This document shows, piece by piece, positions 7,987 to 17,159 of a stretch of 32,648 bases of DNA (within the stretch, counting starts at the first letter, position 1; every line of letters begins with the position of its first letter). The DNA is from Hyphomicrobiales bacterium (lineage in GTDB: Bacteria > Pseudomonadota > Alphaproteobacteria > Rhizobiales > JAJFHB01), in assembly GCA_021775625.1 (NCBI GenBank), contig JAJFHM010000130.1:1-32648 (forward strand), written 5' to 3'. The notes below the pieces were generated by a model. That model saw only the letters and a program-made list of their open reading frames with translations, was not told where the DNA came from and made no database searches. The position numbers were made by a program, and so were the translations under genes.

Positions 7987-9453
7987 GTGTCAGATTTGCA
8001 GGATTATCTCAATCAGGAGGACCGCTCCAAGGCCATTTCGGCGGTCCGCAAAAAGATCGACGAACTGGGTGTCGATTATATCTACTGCCAGTACATCTCG
8101 ATCACCGGCCGTATCATGGGCAAGGCGATCCCGGCGCGGCATTGGGAAAATATTGCAGAGGAAGGCATGCAGACCTGGCTTGGCGGTGTCGCCAACGTGT
8201 TTGCCGACCGGCACGGAAATCTCATCGGCTTTCCGCCCAATGCCTCGGAACTTCTGGCGCTGCCGGATCCTGAAACATTCTGTCAGCTGCCCTGGAACAA
8301 GCGGATGGGGCGGGTCTTCTGCACCGTGTTCTGGAGCCGGGAAGATCCGGAACATGCGGAAGAATATCTCGATTCAGATTCACGCGGCAATCTGCGCCGT
8401 GTCGAAGAGCAGTTCGCCAGCGATCACAACGGCATGCATATGCGGGTCGGCTGTGAGCCCGAAATGTTGTGGCTGAAGCCGGGGGACGGCAACGAGCCCT
8501 ATCTGGGCACGACCAAACCTTACGCCTATCACATCGACCAGTTTGAGCAGCTCTCCCACGTTTGGCTGAAGGTCTACGACTACGCCATCGCCATGGGGAT
8601 CGATATCATCCAGGGCGATCACGAAGACGCGCCGGGCCAGATCGAGCTCAACTATACCTACGATAATGCCATGCGCACCTCCGACCGGCTGACCACCTAT
8701 CGCCAGATCTGCGCGCAGGTGGCGCGGGAATCCGGATTGATCGCGGTCTTCATGTCGAAGCCCTATATGGGCATGCCGGCGAACGGCTGCCATCACAACA
8801 TATCGATGTGGACCGGTGGCGAAGGCAAGGTGCAGGACCTGGTGGATGCGCCGCTGCCCGGCATGGACGAAGTGTTCACCTATTCGAAGGGCGGCACCAA
8901 CGAGTTCCGCAATCCGAAGGAGCTGTGGCTGCCGGCGGATGTGGGCCGTTACGCGCTAGGCGGTATGCTCACCCATCTTAACGCGCTGACCGCGATTGGC
9001 TCATCGACCGTCAATTCCTACCGCAGGCTCAACGATCTTGGCATGTGGGCACCGGTCGGCGCCAGCTGGGGCCTGCAGAACCGGTCCTGCGCGGTGCGGG
9101 TTTCGAGTCCCGACCGGTTCGAATTCCGTGCCGTCGATTCCATGGTCAACCCGTATCTGATGCAGGCAACGCTCTACAAGGCCTTTGATGACGGGATCAG
9201 GAACAAGATCGACCCGGGCGAGCCCCAGGAGCAGAACATCGCCGAATTGATGATGGCGGGCGAAGAGGTCAACCGCATCCCCAACACCCTGGCCGGCGCA
9301 CTCGATGCACTGGCCGACGATGAGGTGATCCGTTCTGCGATGCCTGGAAATCTCTATTCGATCTACGAATGGTACAAGCGCGATGAATGGGACAAGTTTA
9401 TCTGGGAAGTCTCCGATTGGGATGTGAAAATGTATCTCGATTGCCTGCCCTAG
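7987..9453 (+). CDS. Glutamine synthetase-like ligase, paralogue 2
   Basis: VGCEPEMLW, GDHEDAPGQIELNYTYDNAMRTSDRLTTYR, VFMSKPYMGMPANGCHHNISMW, NSYRRLNDLGMWAPVGASWGLQNRSCAVRV, FEFRAVDSMVNPYLMQATL. Confidence 0.88.
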   Translation: MSDLQDYLNQEDRSKAISAVRKKIDELGVDYIYCQYISITGRIMGKAIPARHWENIAEEGMQTWLGGVANVFADRHGNLIGFPPNASELLALPDPETFCQLPWNKRMGRVFCTVFWSREDPEHAEEYLDSDSRGNLRRVEEQFASDHNGMHMRVGCEPEMLWLKPGDGNEPYLGTTKPYAYHIDQFEQLSHVWLKVYDYAIAMGIDIIQGDHEDAPGQIELNYTYDNAMRTSDRLTTYRQICAQVARESGLIAVFMSKPYMGMPANGCHHNISMWTGGEGKVQDLVDAPLPGMDEVFTYSKGGTNEFRNPKELWLPADVGRYALGGMLTHLNALTAIGSSTVNSYRRLNDLGMWAPVGASWGLQNRSCAVRVSSPDRFEFRAVDSMVNPYLMQATLYKAFDDGIRNKIDPGEPQEQNIAELMMAGEEVNRIPNTLAGALDALADDEVIRSAMPGNLYSIYEWYKRDEWDKFIWEVSDWDVKMYLDCLP

Positions 9454-9477
9454 CAATTGCAGAGAGGTGGCCTGAAA

Positions 9478-10338
9478 ATGTTCGAACTCAGCCTGGATCA
9501 GATTGAACGGTTCCGCGAAGATGGATTGCTCATCGTTGAGAATGTTCTCAATGATGAGGATATCGAAGCTCTTCGGGCGCGTTACGAGAAGCTGTTCCGG
9601 GGTGAGTTTGAGACCGGCATCCTGCCGGACGAGGTGAACTGGCAGGAAGGTACGTCCGATCCGACGCTGACCCGGCAGATATGCAATGGCTGGAAGGCGG
9701 ATCGCACATTGGCGCGCATCCTGTGCCGCCCGGAACACGGCCGCGCCATAGCCGAATGCATGGACTGGCCGGGCACTCGGGTGATGATCGACAATGTCCT
9801 GTGGAAACCGGTGGGAACCCGTTCTCTAGGCTTTCATCAGGACAACGCCTATCTGGACTGGTTCAAACCCGGCCATTTGTGCAGCCTGTGGATGTCGATG
9901 GATGATGTGTCCGCGGAAGGTGGCGCTATGGAATTGGTGCGCGGCTCACACAAGTGGCACCATTCCGAACCCGACGGGGTGTTCCACGGGCCGGACGATT
10001 ATCGCGCGCCAATGCAGAAAGCCGCGAAACGCGAAGGCATCGATCCCGACATCGTCCATGTTGCCGTGCCCAAGGGCGGCGGTTCGATCCATCACGGCTG
10101 GACCTGGCACGGTTCGGGCCCCAACACCGGCGCAAACCCGCGCCGCTCTTTGGTGCTGCACGCCATGTCGTCGGAAGTGGAGTATGTGCCGGAGAAGTTT
10201 GGCCATGCCACCGGACCGATCTACGGCCGCTACCGGCAGTTGGGCAGCACGGTCATGGACGAGAACCATTTTCCGATCATCTGGACGCGGGACGGGCACC
10301 GCACTGCCAGTCTCGACGCGTATTGCGCGGCCGCATGA
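9478..10338 (+). CDS. Phytanoyl-CoA dioxygenase (PhyH) family Fe(II)/2-oxoglutarate oxygenase
   Basis: HxD iron motif HQDNAYLDWF; distal His and 2OG-binding Arg in HHGWTWHGSGPNTGANPRRSL; N-terminus FREDGLLIVENVLNDEDIEALR. ATG 9478 within ORF 9457-10338. Confidence 0.9.
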   Translation: MFELSLDQIERFREDGLLIVENVLNDEDIEALRARYEKLFRGEFETGILPDEVNWQEGTSDPTLTRQICNGWKADRTLARILCRPEHGRAIAECMDWPGTRVMIDNVLWKPVGTRSLGFHQDNAYLDWFKPGHLCSLWMSMDDVSAEGGAMELVRGSHKWHHSEPDGVFHGPDDYRAPMQKAAKREGIDPDIVHVAVPKGGGSIHHGWTWHGSGPNTGANPRRSLVLHAMSSEVEYVPEKFGHATGPIYGRYRQLGSTVMDENHFPIIWTRDGHRTASLDAYCAAA

Positions 10339-10366
10339 CTTCAACTGGATCGAAAACGAGCACTTG

Positions 10367-11536
10367 ATGGACCACCACTGGGATACTGCCCCCGTCCTTT
10401 ATGACGTGATCGGGCACGATGGCCGGCTCGAGCTGTGTAACCGCACACAGTCCGAACTCCTGGGCTATGGTGAGCGTGATCTGGTGGGCGCCAGCATCGA
10501 CCAGATCTACACGACGCGGTCGGCAGACACCCTGCGCGGCCTGGTGGCGGAGTGCAAAACGAAAGGCGCCACCCATGACGTGGTGTTGCAGATGCGCCGG
10601 CGGGATGGCAGCCTGTTCGACGTAACCGCCAATACGGACAGTGTGTCTGCTCCAGGGCAACAGGACGGCCTGTGCACCGTCAAGACGCGGCTTGATGGCG
10701 TGTTCGAAAAACTGCGCCAGCTCGAACGCGACAATGAGGTTTTGCATGGGTTCGTTCAACCGGCCCGCGATGCCTGCTGGTGCATCGAATTCTTCGAGCC
10801 GGTTGATCTCACCGCGCCGCAAGACGAAGTGATCCGGCAAATGTTCGAGAACCAGTGCAGCTGGCGGTTGTGCAATGATGCAATGGGCCGACTGTACGAG
10901 TACCCCTCCGGTGTCGAGTTCAACGAGCAGGATGTGCGCAAGGTGTTTCGCCGCAACACGGAGAACGAGGACTTCGTGCGCATTCTGATCGAAGCACAGT
11001 TCAATATCGATGGAGCACCGTCGCTGGACTATCTCTATGACGGCACGGAGATCCACGCCGAGAATGACGTGCGCGGCCAGATCGAGAACGGACATCTGTT
11101 GCGCATGTGGGGCAATGTGCGTGACCTTTCCGGCCAGAAACGTAAGGAGAAGGAACTCTCAGAGCGCCTTGATGCGATGCTCGACATTCTGAGTGCGGTG
11201 CCCGATCCAATTCTGGTGCTGAGCGAGGACGGCGTGCTCGAGGCGGCAAACCCGGCTTTCGAATGGTGCTTCGGCTGGTCCGTGGACAGCCAACTAGGCC
11301 GCGACATCTCAGCGATTGTCCAGGGCGGCAAATCCGTTGCCGCCATAATCGGTGATATGCGGATCGTCACGCCGGCAACGCAGACCGCACTGCAGGTGAC
11401 CTGTGCCAACGGTTCGGTCAAAACCTGCGACGCACGCATCGCCGCTTTGGGCGACGAGGGAGGGGACATGCGGGCTGTCATGACGCTTCGGGATCGCACC
11501 GATCAGGTGAATGGAGGCGCACATGATGCGGTTTAG
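10367..11536 (+). CDS. PAS-domain sensory protein without kinase or HTH output domain
   Basis: PAS-like blocks ELCNRTQSELLGYGERDLVGASIDQIY, LQMRRRDGSLFDVTANTDSV, SAVPDPILVLSEDGVLEAANPAFEWCFGWSVDSQLGRDI. ATG 10367 is downstream of the PhyH stop; the earlier called start (9902) lies inside PhyH. Confidence 0.75.
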   Translation: MDHHWDTAPVLYDVIGHDGRLELCNRTQSELLGYGERDLVGASIDQIYTTRSADTLRGLVAECKTKGATHDVVLQMRRRDGSLFDVTANTDSVSAPGQQDGLCTVKTRLDGVFEKLRQLERDNEVLHGFVQPARDACWCIEFFEPVDLTAPQDEVIRQMFENQCSWRLCNDAMGRLYEYPSGVEFNEQDVRKVFRRNTENEDFVRILIEAQFNIDGAPSLDYLYDGTEIHAENDVRGQIENGHLLRMWGNVRDLSGQKRKEKELSERLDAMLDILSAVPDPILVLSEDGVLEAANPAFEWCFGWSVDSQLGRDISAIVQGGKSVAAIIGDMRIVTPATQTALQVTCANGSVKTCDARIAALGDEGGDMRAVMTLRDRTDQVNGGAHDAV

Positions 11537-13010
11537 CGCCACTGACGGATCTGCGGGTCTTGCAGGCATTAACGAAACGGAACTTGCAAACCTGCTCAAG
11601 AATCCGGCGGGGCGTGCGCTCCTGGATACAATGCCCGACGGCGTCATCCTGGCCGATGCGTCGGGAACGGTGGTGTTTTCCAACATTGCCGCTGAAACCA
11701 TCAACGGCATCACACGAGAGCAGATCACCGGCCTTTCGCTCGGCGCACTGGCCAAACGCAGCAGCATCGACTGGACTGCGATGAGCGACGCGTTCCATGA
11801 CCGCCGGCGTAAGGACTGTCTGACACTCGGCCAGAACCGGCAGACGGTGCTCACCTCGGTGCGGTTTGTCCGCGACGCCCAGCACCAACCCTGTTTCACG
11901 GTATTTGTGCACCGCGACCTGGAATTGCTCGACCACCAGCGGCGGGTCGCCGAGGGCTCGTCGGCGCAGGGGGTGTTCAAGTTCGCCGCCGATGCCGAGA
12001 CCACACCGGACTTTGCCACCCAGGCCGTGCTGTCGCCGGCCATCAGCGGGCTTTTGGAGAACGGTTGCCGGGCGATCCGCAGCGGTGCCCGCATTCTGCT
12101 GATCGGCGAGTCAGGCACGGGCAAGACGGAACTTGCCAAACACTTCCATCAGGTGACCCAGAACAAGACTGCGCCGTTCATTCATGTGAATTGCGGTTCG
12201 ATCCCGGAAAATCTGTTTGAATCGGAAATGTTCGGGTATGAGCGCGGTGCGTTCACCGGCGCGGTGTCATCGGGCAAGAAAGGCCTGATCCAGGCGGCCC
12301 GCGGCGGCGTCCTGTTCCTGGACGAAGTCGGCGAGATCCCGCCATTGTCGCAGGCCAAGCTGTTGCGGTTCCTCGAAGACGGCATGGTTCAGAAGATCGG
12401 GTCTCATACATCGCAACATATCGAGACCTGCGTCATCGCCGCCACCAACCGGGACCTTCTGGAAATGGTCGATACGGGCCGCTTCCGCCGTGACCTGTTC
12501 TACCGCCTCAGTGTGATCACGCTGGAAGTGCCGCCGTTGCGCGAGCAGCCCAAACTGATAGATCACCTGATCGACTACTTTACGGCCCGCTGCGCCAGGG
12601 CGCGCAAGCGCCCGATGGGGATCAACGAAGCGTGCCGAGCGGCGCTGAACGATTACCGTTATCCCGGCAACATTCGCGAGCTGTCCAACATTGTTCAGGG
12701 GTTGGCCGTGATGGCCGACCGCGAGGCTGGCCCGTCGCATTTGCCACCGCATATACTGGATACCGCGGCGACAGCCACATTGCCTTCGGGCGCCCGGGCG
12801 TCGAAGCCCACGGTGCCGCCTGAAGCCTGGTCACAGGACAGCGACGCGACCTTGAAAGATCTGGTCAAAGGTTATGAGGGCCGGATCATCGATGCTGCGA
12901 TATCGCTGCATGGCAGCAAGCGCAAAGCCGCCAAGGCGCTGGGGGTGGATATCGGAACGATTGTGCGAAAGACACAACAACGACAGGAGCAAACGACAAC
13001 CAAAGACTGA
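11523..13010 (+). CDS. PAS-containing sigma-54-dependent transcriptional activator (AAA+ EBP)
   Basis: Walker [24 protein letters not shown] loop [11 protein letters not shown], Walker [49 protein letters not shown]-terminal [28 protein letters not shown]-terminus [22 protein letters not shown]. Confidence 0.93.
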   Translation: MMRFSATDGSAGLAGINETELANLLKNPAGRALLDTMPDGVILADASGTVVFSNIAAETINGITREQITGLSLGALAKRSSIDWTAMSDAFHDRRRKDCLTLGQNRQTVLTSVRFVRDAQHQPCFTVFVHRDLELLDHQRRVAEGSSAQGVFKFAADAETTPDFATQAVLSPAISGLLENGCRAIRSGARILLIGESGTGKTELAKHFHQVTQNKTAPFIHVNCGSIPENLFESEMFGYERGAFTGAVSSGKKGLIQAARGGVLFLDEVGEIPPLSQAKLLRFLEDGMVQKIGSHTSQHIETCVIAATNRDLLEMVDTGRFRRDLFYRLSVITLEVPPLREQPKLIDHLIDYFTARCARARKRPMGINEACRAALNDYRYPGNIRELSNIVQGLAVMADREAGPSHLPPHILDTAATATLPSGARASKPTVPPEAWSQDSDATLKDLVKGYEGRIIDAAISLHGSKRKAAKALGVDIGTIVRKTQQRQEQTTTKD

Positions 13011-13144
13011 TCCAACCGAAACCACAGGGTGCCGGGTCTATTGTTCTGCGTTCGCATAGGCAAGGGGTGGTTTCCAATTGGGCAACGATGAGAAGAAAAC
13101 ATGCCAGAAGGCAGCGGACGCAACTCTTGAAAGGGAGAGATGAA

Positions 13145-14215
13145 ATGAGCAGTAGAGTGAGAAAATTTCTTAAATCAACAATGGCGGTCACTGCCGCGAG
13201 TTGCATTTTCGCCAGCAGCGCCTGGAGTGCGGGCCAAGTCAATCTTCTGACCTGGGAAGGCTATGCGGATGACAGCTTCATCAAGCAGTTTGAAAAAGAC
13301 TCCGGTTGTGATGTGTCCGCCACCTATGTCGGATCGAATGATGACTTCGCACCGAAACTTGCCGGCGGCGGCGGGGTCTACGATATGATCTCACCTTCGA
13401 TCGACACCACCAAGATCATGATCGAAGCCGGGTTCGTCGAAGCAGTCGATCTCTCCAAGGTTGCCCGCTTCAATGAAGTTTACGAGAAGTTCCGTACCGC
13501 CGAAGGCATCAACCACGATGGCAAGGTCTACGGCGTTCCGTTTTCGTGGGGATCGATCCCGTTCATGTATCGGACCGACAAGATTTCCGAAGCCGATGCG
13601 CCAACGTCGCTGAAGGTGCTGTGGGACCCGAAATACAAGGGCAAGATCTCCCTGTGGGACGACAAAAGTTCGATCTATGTTGCTGCGCGGGTTGCAGGCA
13701 ACCAGAACATCTTTGAGCTCAACGACGCCGAGCTGGAAGCGGCCAAGCAAAAGCTGATCGAACAAAAGCCGCTGGTCCGCAAATACTGGTCGACCGCAGG
13801 CGAACTCGTCGATCTTTTTGCTGGCGGCGAAGTCTGGATCTCCAACACATGGGGCGGCTATCAGTCGAACCTGCTGGCCGAGAAGAACATTCCGGTTAAG
13901 GAATTCATTCCGGAAGAAGGTGCCGAAGGCTGGATGGACTCCTGGATGATCGTCAAGGGCACCGCCAACACGGAATGCGTCTACAAGTTCATCAACATGG
14001 CGATTTCCGAACACGGCCAGTGCGGCATGTCCAACTATAACGGATATTCCTCGTCCAACCCGGTGGCGGCGAAGAAATGCATGTCCGCTGAGCAGTTCAC
14101 CAAGCTGCACCAGGATGATCCGGATTATCTCGACAGCCTCCTGTTGTGGGTGAACCTCGGCGCGCGGCTCGAGCACTACACCAACATCTGGAATGCGGTT
14201 AAGGCTGCCAACTAA
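13145..14215 (+). CDS. ABC transporter periplasmic substrate-binding protein (PotD-like)
   Basis: Signal peptide MSSRVRKFLKSTMAVTAASCIFASSAWSAG then QVNLLTWEGYADDSFIKQFEKDSGC; followed by potABC-like genes. SD gaaagggagag upstream of ATG 13145. Confidence 0.88.
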   Translation: MSSRVRKFLKSTMAVTAASCIFASSAWSAGQVNLLTWEGYADDSFIKQFEKDSGCDVSATYVGSNDDFAPKLAGGGGVYDMISPSIDTTKIMIEAGFVEAVDLSKVARFNEVYEKFRTAEGINHDGKVYGVPFSWGSIPFMYRTDKISEADAPTSLKVLWDPKYKGKISLWDDKSSIYVAARVAGNQNIFELNDAELEAAKQKLIEQKPLVRKYWSTAGELVDLFAGGEVWISNTWGGYQSNLLAEKNIPVKEFIPEEGAEGWMDSWMIVKGTANTECVYKFINMAISEHGQCGMSNYNGYSSSNPVAAKKCMSAEQFTKLHQDDPDYLDSLLLWVNLGARLEHYTNIWNAVKAAN

Positions 14216-14226
14216 CACTCTCGAGG

Positions 14227-14269
14227 GTGCCGGGCGTGGACTTTTGCGCCGCGCCCGGCACTGGTTTTT
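14227..14269 (+). terminator. GC-rich hairpin plus T-run (terminator/attenuator) between SBP and ATPase genes
   Basis: Arms gtgccgggcg (14227-14236) and cgcccggcac (14252-14261), extendable by a wobble pair, followed by ttttt at 14265-14269. Confidence 0.7.
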
Positions 14270-14293
14270 CCTTCAGAAGGTAACAACGACGCC

Positions 14294-15403
14294 ATGGGCA
14301 GCATTATTCAACTGGACAGATTGAGGAAGACCTTTCCCGGCGGCGTGACCGCCGTGGATGACGTCAGTCTGGAAATCGAAGAAGGTGAGTATGTCACACT
14401 GCTGGGGCCGTCCGGCTGCGGCAAGACAACGGTGTTGCGCATGGTGGCGGGCTTTGAAAGCCCGAACAACGGATCCATTCGTCTTGCCGGTGAAGACGTC
14501 ACCGAATTGCCGCCCTACCGCCGGCAGGTGAACATGGTGTTTCAGGATTATGCGCTGTTCCCGCACATGTCGGTCAGCCAGAATGTCGGTTACGGATTGC
14601 GCATTGCAGGTGTGCCAAAGAGCGAAATCGCCGATCAGGTGCGCAAGGCGCTGGATCTCGTGGAATTAACTTCCAAGGCGGACCGCCGGCCGAACGAGCT
14701 TTCCGGTGGCGAGCGCCAGCGGGTTGCGCTGTCGCGCGCCATTATCAGGCAGCCCAAAGTGTTGCTGCTGGATGAACCGCTCTCGGCGCTGGATGCAAAC
14801 CTGCGGGAAAACATGCGGGTCGAACTGCGCCACCTGCACCAAAGGCTCGGCCTGACCTTTGTCATGGTGACCCACGACCAGACCGAAGCATTGGTGATGT
14901 CCGACAGGGTTGTGGTCATGGAGCAGGGCAGGGTTGCGCAGATCGGTACGCCGTCCGACCTTTATGACCACCCTGCCAGCACATATGTTGCGAGTTTCAT
15001 CGGCGTTTCGAATGTGCTCACCGGGCATGTCGTCAAGTCCCATGGTGAAGAAATCACCATCAACTACGGTGCCGAACACATGACGGCCGTGAGGAACGGG
15101 CATGCCTATTCCGACGGCGATCCCGTCTGCATGACCATTCGACCGGAAAAGGCGAGTTTGCTGGCAAACCCGAAATCGGCCGGTAAAAAGGCCAATCTTC
15201 TGAAAGGGACGGTACGTGAAGTGCTGTTCCAGGGATCGATCGCGAGGGCCAGTATCGACCTTGCGTCAGGCGACACATTCATCGTGGATCTGTTTTTGCC
15301 CAACACCTCCGCGCAGTCCGACCTGCCGCAGCACGGCAGTGCTGTTACGGTTGCGGTGGAGCCGCACAACGTGAACACGTTCGCTGCCGAGGGTGGATCA
15401 TGA
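14294..15403 (+). CDS. ABC transporter ATP-binding protein (PotA-like)
   Basis: Walker A LLGPSGCGKTTVL, signature LSGGERQRVALSRA, Walker B VLLLDEPLSALD, VTHDQTEAL; TOBE-like C-terminus. Confidence 0.93.
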   Translation: MGSIIQLDRLRKTFPGGVTAVDDVSLEIEEGEYVTLLGPSGCGKTTVLRMVAGFESPNNGSIRLAGEDVTELPPYRRQVNMVFQDYALFPHMSVSQNVGYGLRIAGVPKSEIADQVRKALDLVELTSKADRRPNELSGGERQRVALSRAIIRQPKVLLLDEPLSALDANLRENMRVELRHLHQRLGLTFVMVTHDQTEALVMSDRVVVMEQGRVAQIGTPSDLYDHPASTYVASFIGVSNVLTGHVVKSHGEEITINYGAEHMTAVRNGHAYSDGDPVCMTIRPEKASLLANPKSAGKKANLLKGTVREVLFQGSIARASIDLASGDTFIVDLFLPNTSAQSDLPQHGSAVTVAVEPHNVNTFAAEGGS

Positions 15404-16269
15404 AGCTGCAGACCCGCAAGCGGATTGCTACTCTCGGCGTCTTGTCGCCGCCGGTACTGTGGGCACTGATTTTCCTGTTCATTCCTTACCTGATCATGTT
15501 CACGTACAGCTTCTATCTGAAGAAGTTCCCGACGTTCGAACCGGCCTTTCAGTTCGGCAACTACGCCCAGCTGGTTACCGATGCGCAATATTACCAGGTG
15601 CTGTTCAGGACGGCGAAGATCTCCATCATGGTGGGACTCTTTTCGGTGTTGCTGGGCTATCCGTTTGCCTATTTCCTGGTGTTCAAGATCAAGTCCGACC
15701 GTGTCCGGGCCATGCTTTATATGGCTGTCATCGTGCCTTTGTGGGTGTCGTATCTTTTGCGCGCCTATACCTGGAAAACTATTCTCGGCAGCGAGGGCAT
15801 CCTGAACTCGTTTCTCGTGTGGAGCGGTATTCTCGACGCACCGACCGACATCTTTCTCTACAATCAGTTTTCGATGGTTGTGACGCTGACTTATATCTAC
15901 GTTCCCTTCATCGTGATGCCGGCCTATGCGTCGCTCGAGAAGATCCCGCGAAGTTTGATCGAAGCTTCCAAAGACCTTGGGGTCCGGCCCTTGCGCACGT
16001 TCTGGTCGATCACCCTGCCGCTGTCGTCTCCTGGCATTGCTGCGGGCATGACGATCGCCTTCTGTCTGACCTTCGGAGACTTTATCGCTCCCGCATTGGT
16101 CGGCGGGCCAAACGGCTTCATGATTGCCAACGTCCTGACCTCACAGTTCGGCGCCGCCCTGAACTGGCCTCTGGGTGCTGCCTTGTCGATCGTGACGCTG
16201 CTGATTGTCCTCACCATCATCTCCCTGTCCGACACGTTGCAGCGGTCGGGCAAGCTGGAACTGGAGTAA
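15400..16269 (+). CDS. ABC transporter permease (PotB-like)
   Basis: Multi-TM; EAA-like loop IEASKDLGVRPLRTFWSITLPLSSPGI; ATGA overlap with the ATPase gene. Confidence 0.9.
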   Translation: MKLQTRKRIATLGVLSPPVLWALIFLFIPYLIMFTYSFYLKKFPTFEPAFQFGNYAQLVTDAQYYQVLFRTAKISIMVGLFSVLLGYPFAYFLVFKIKSDRVRAMLYMAVIVPLWVSYLLRAYTWKTILGSEGILNSFLVWSGILDAPTDIFLYNQFSMVVTLTYIYVPFIVMPAYASLEKIPRSLIEASKDLGVRPLRTFWSITLPLSSPGIAAGMTIAFCLTFGDFIAPALVGGPNGFMIANVLTSQFGAALNWPLGAALSIVTLLIVLTIISLSDTLQRSGKLELE

Positions 16270-16278
16270 GGAGGTCAC

Positions 16279-17127
16279 ATGGTAACCATCGACCAAAGCG
16301 ATAACATTGCTGCCGGCACCCGGCGGCCGCTAATGGACCGGATTGCCGAACGCAGCGGATCCGATTTCCTGATTACGCTCGCAGGTTGCGTCCTTGCTTT
16401 CCTTTATCTGCCGATCGCGGTCCTGATCATATTCAGCTTCAACGAGAGCCGCACTCTGACGCTGCCATTGCAGGGTTTTACGCTCGATTGGTATTCGAAG
16501 ATGTTTTCGAACGCCGACCTGTTGGCCGCAATCGGAAATTCTCTTTATGTCGCGACGTTCGCAGTGTCGCTGACCCTGGTGATCGGCATACCGGCTGCGT
16601 TTGCGCTCGATCGGCTGAGCTTCCCGGGAAAGACCGTGTTTCGCCGGTTGATATTGATGCCGATCGCTCTGCCCGGCGTCATTACCGGGATCTCGATGCT
16701 CAATCTGTTCCGGGTTGTGGGGTTTAATCTCAGTCTGGAAACCGTAATCCTGGGACATGCCACAGCGCTTTTGGCGGTGACCGTGACGCAGATCTATGCG
16801 CGGTTGCAAAGGCTGCCACGGTCCATGGAGGAAGCCTCCGCTGATCTCGGCGCAAGTCCTATCCAAACCTTTTTCTTCGTCACCCTGCCCAACATCAAGG
16901 CCGCAATCGTCGGCACGGCGCTGATCTGCTTCACCTTGTCGTTCGACGAGATACCGGTGACGTTTTTCCTCACTGGCCGCGACAACACCTTGCCGATGTA
17001 TATCTGGTCGACGTTGCGGCGCGGCATCACACCGGAAATCAATGCGGTCGGCACGATCATCATCCTGGTGTCGGTTGTGTTGATCGTATTCTCCGTCTGG
17101 CTCCTGCATGAGCCGAAGAAGGATTAG
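16279..17127 (+). CDS. ABC transporter permease (PotC-like)
   Basis: Multi-TM; EAA-like loop MEEASADLGASPIQTFFFVTLPNIKAAIVG; VLIIFSFNES N-terminal segment. Confidence 0.9.
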   Translation: MVTIDQSDNIAAGTRRPLMDRIAERSGSDFLITLAGCVLAFLYLPIAVLIIFSFNESRTLTLPLQGFTLDWYSKMFSNADLLAAIGNSLYVATFAVSLTLVIGIPAAFALDRLSFPGKTVFRRLILMPIALPGVITGISMLNLFRVVGFNLSLETVILGHATALLAVTVTQIYARLQRLPRSMEEASADLGASPIQTFFFVTLPNIKAAIVGTALICFTLSFDEIPVTFFLTGRDNTLPMYIWSTLRRGITPEINAVGTIIILVSVVLIVFSVWLLHEPKKD

Positions 17128-17159
17128 AGCACATTTCGATTATTCAAGGAGACTGAACA

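Noticed and set aside
9902-10366. N-terminal extension of the PAS protein as called (start 9902)
   Set aside because: This stretch lies within the PhyH gene in another frame and is Arg/Thr/Ser-rich without PAS similarity; ATG 10367 is preferred.
10277-11095. 272-aa minus-strand ORF opposite the PAS protein
   Set aside because: Antisense shadow; opposite strand has recognisable PAS blocks and operon context.
13011-13144. Possible second -24/-12 promoter upstream of the binding-protein gene
   Set aside because: Candidate GG/GC pairs (around ggtctattgttctgc and ggtttccaattgggc) have spacing off by one and lack TGGCAC/TTGC.
13391-17109. Long minus-strand ORFs (275 aa, 259 aa) opposite the ABC transporter genes
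   Set aside because: Antisense to strongly supported PotDABC-like genes; composition typical of shadow ORFs.
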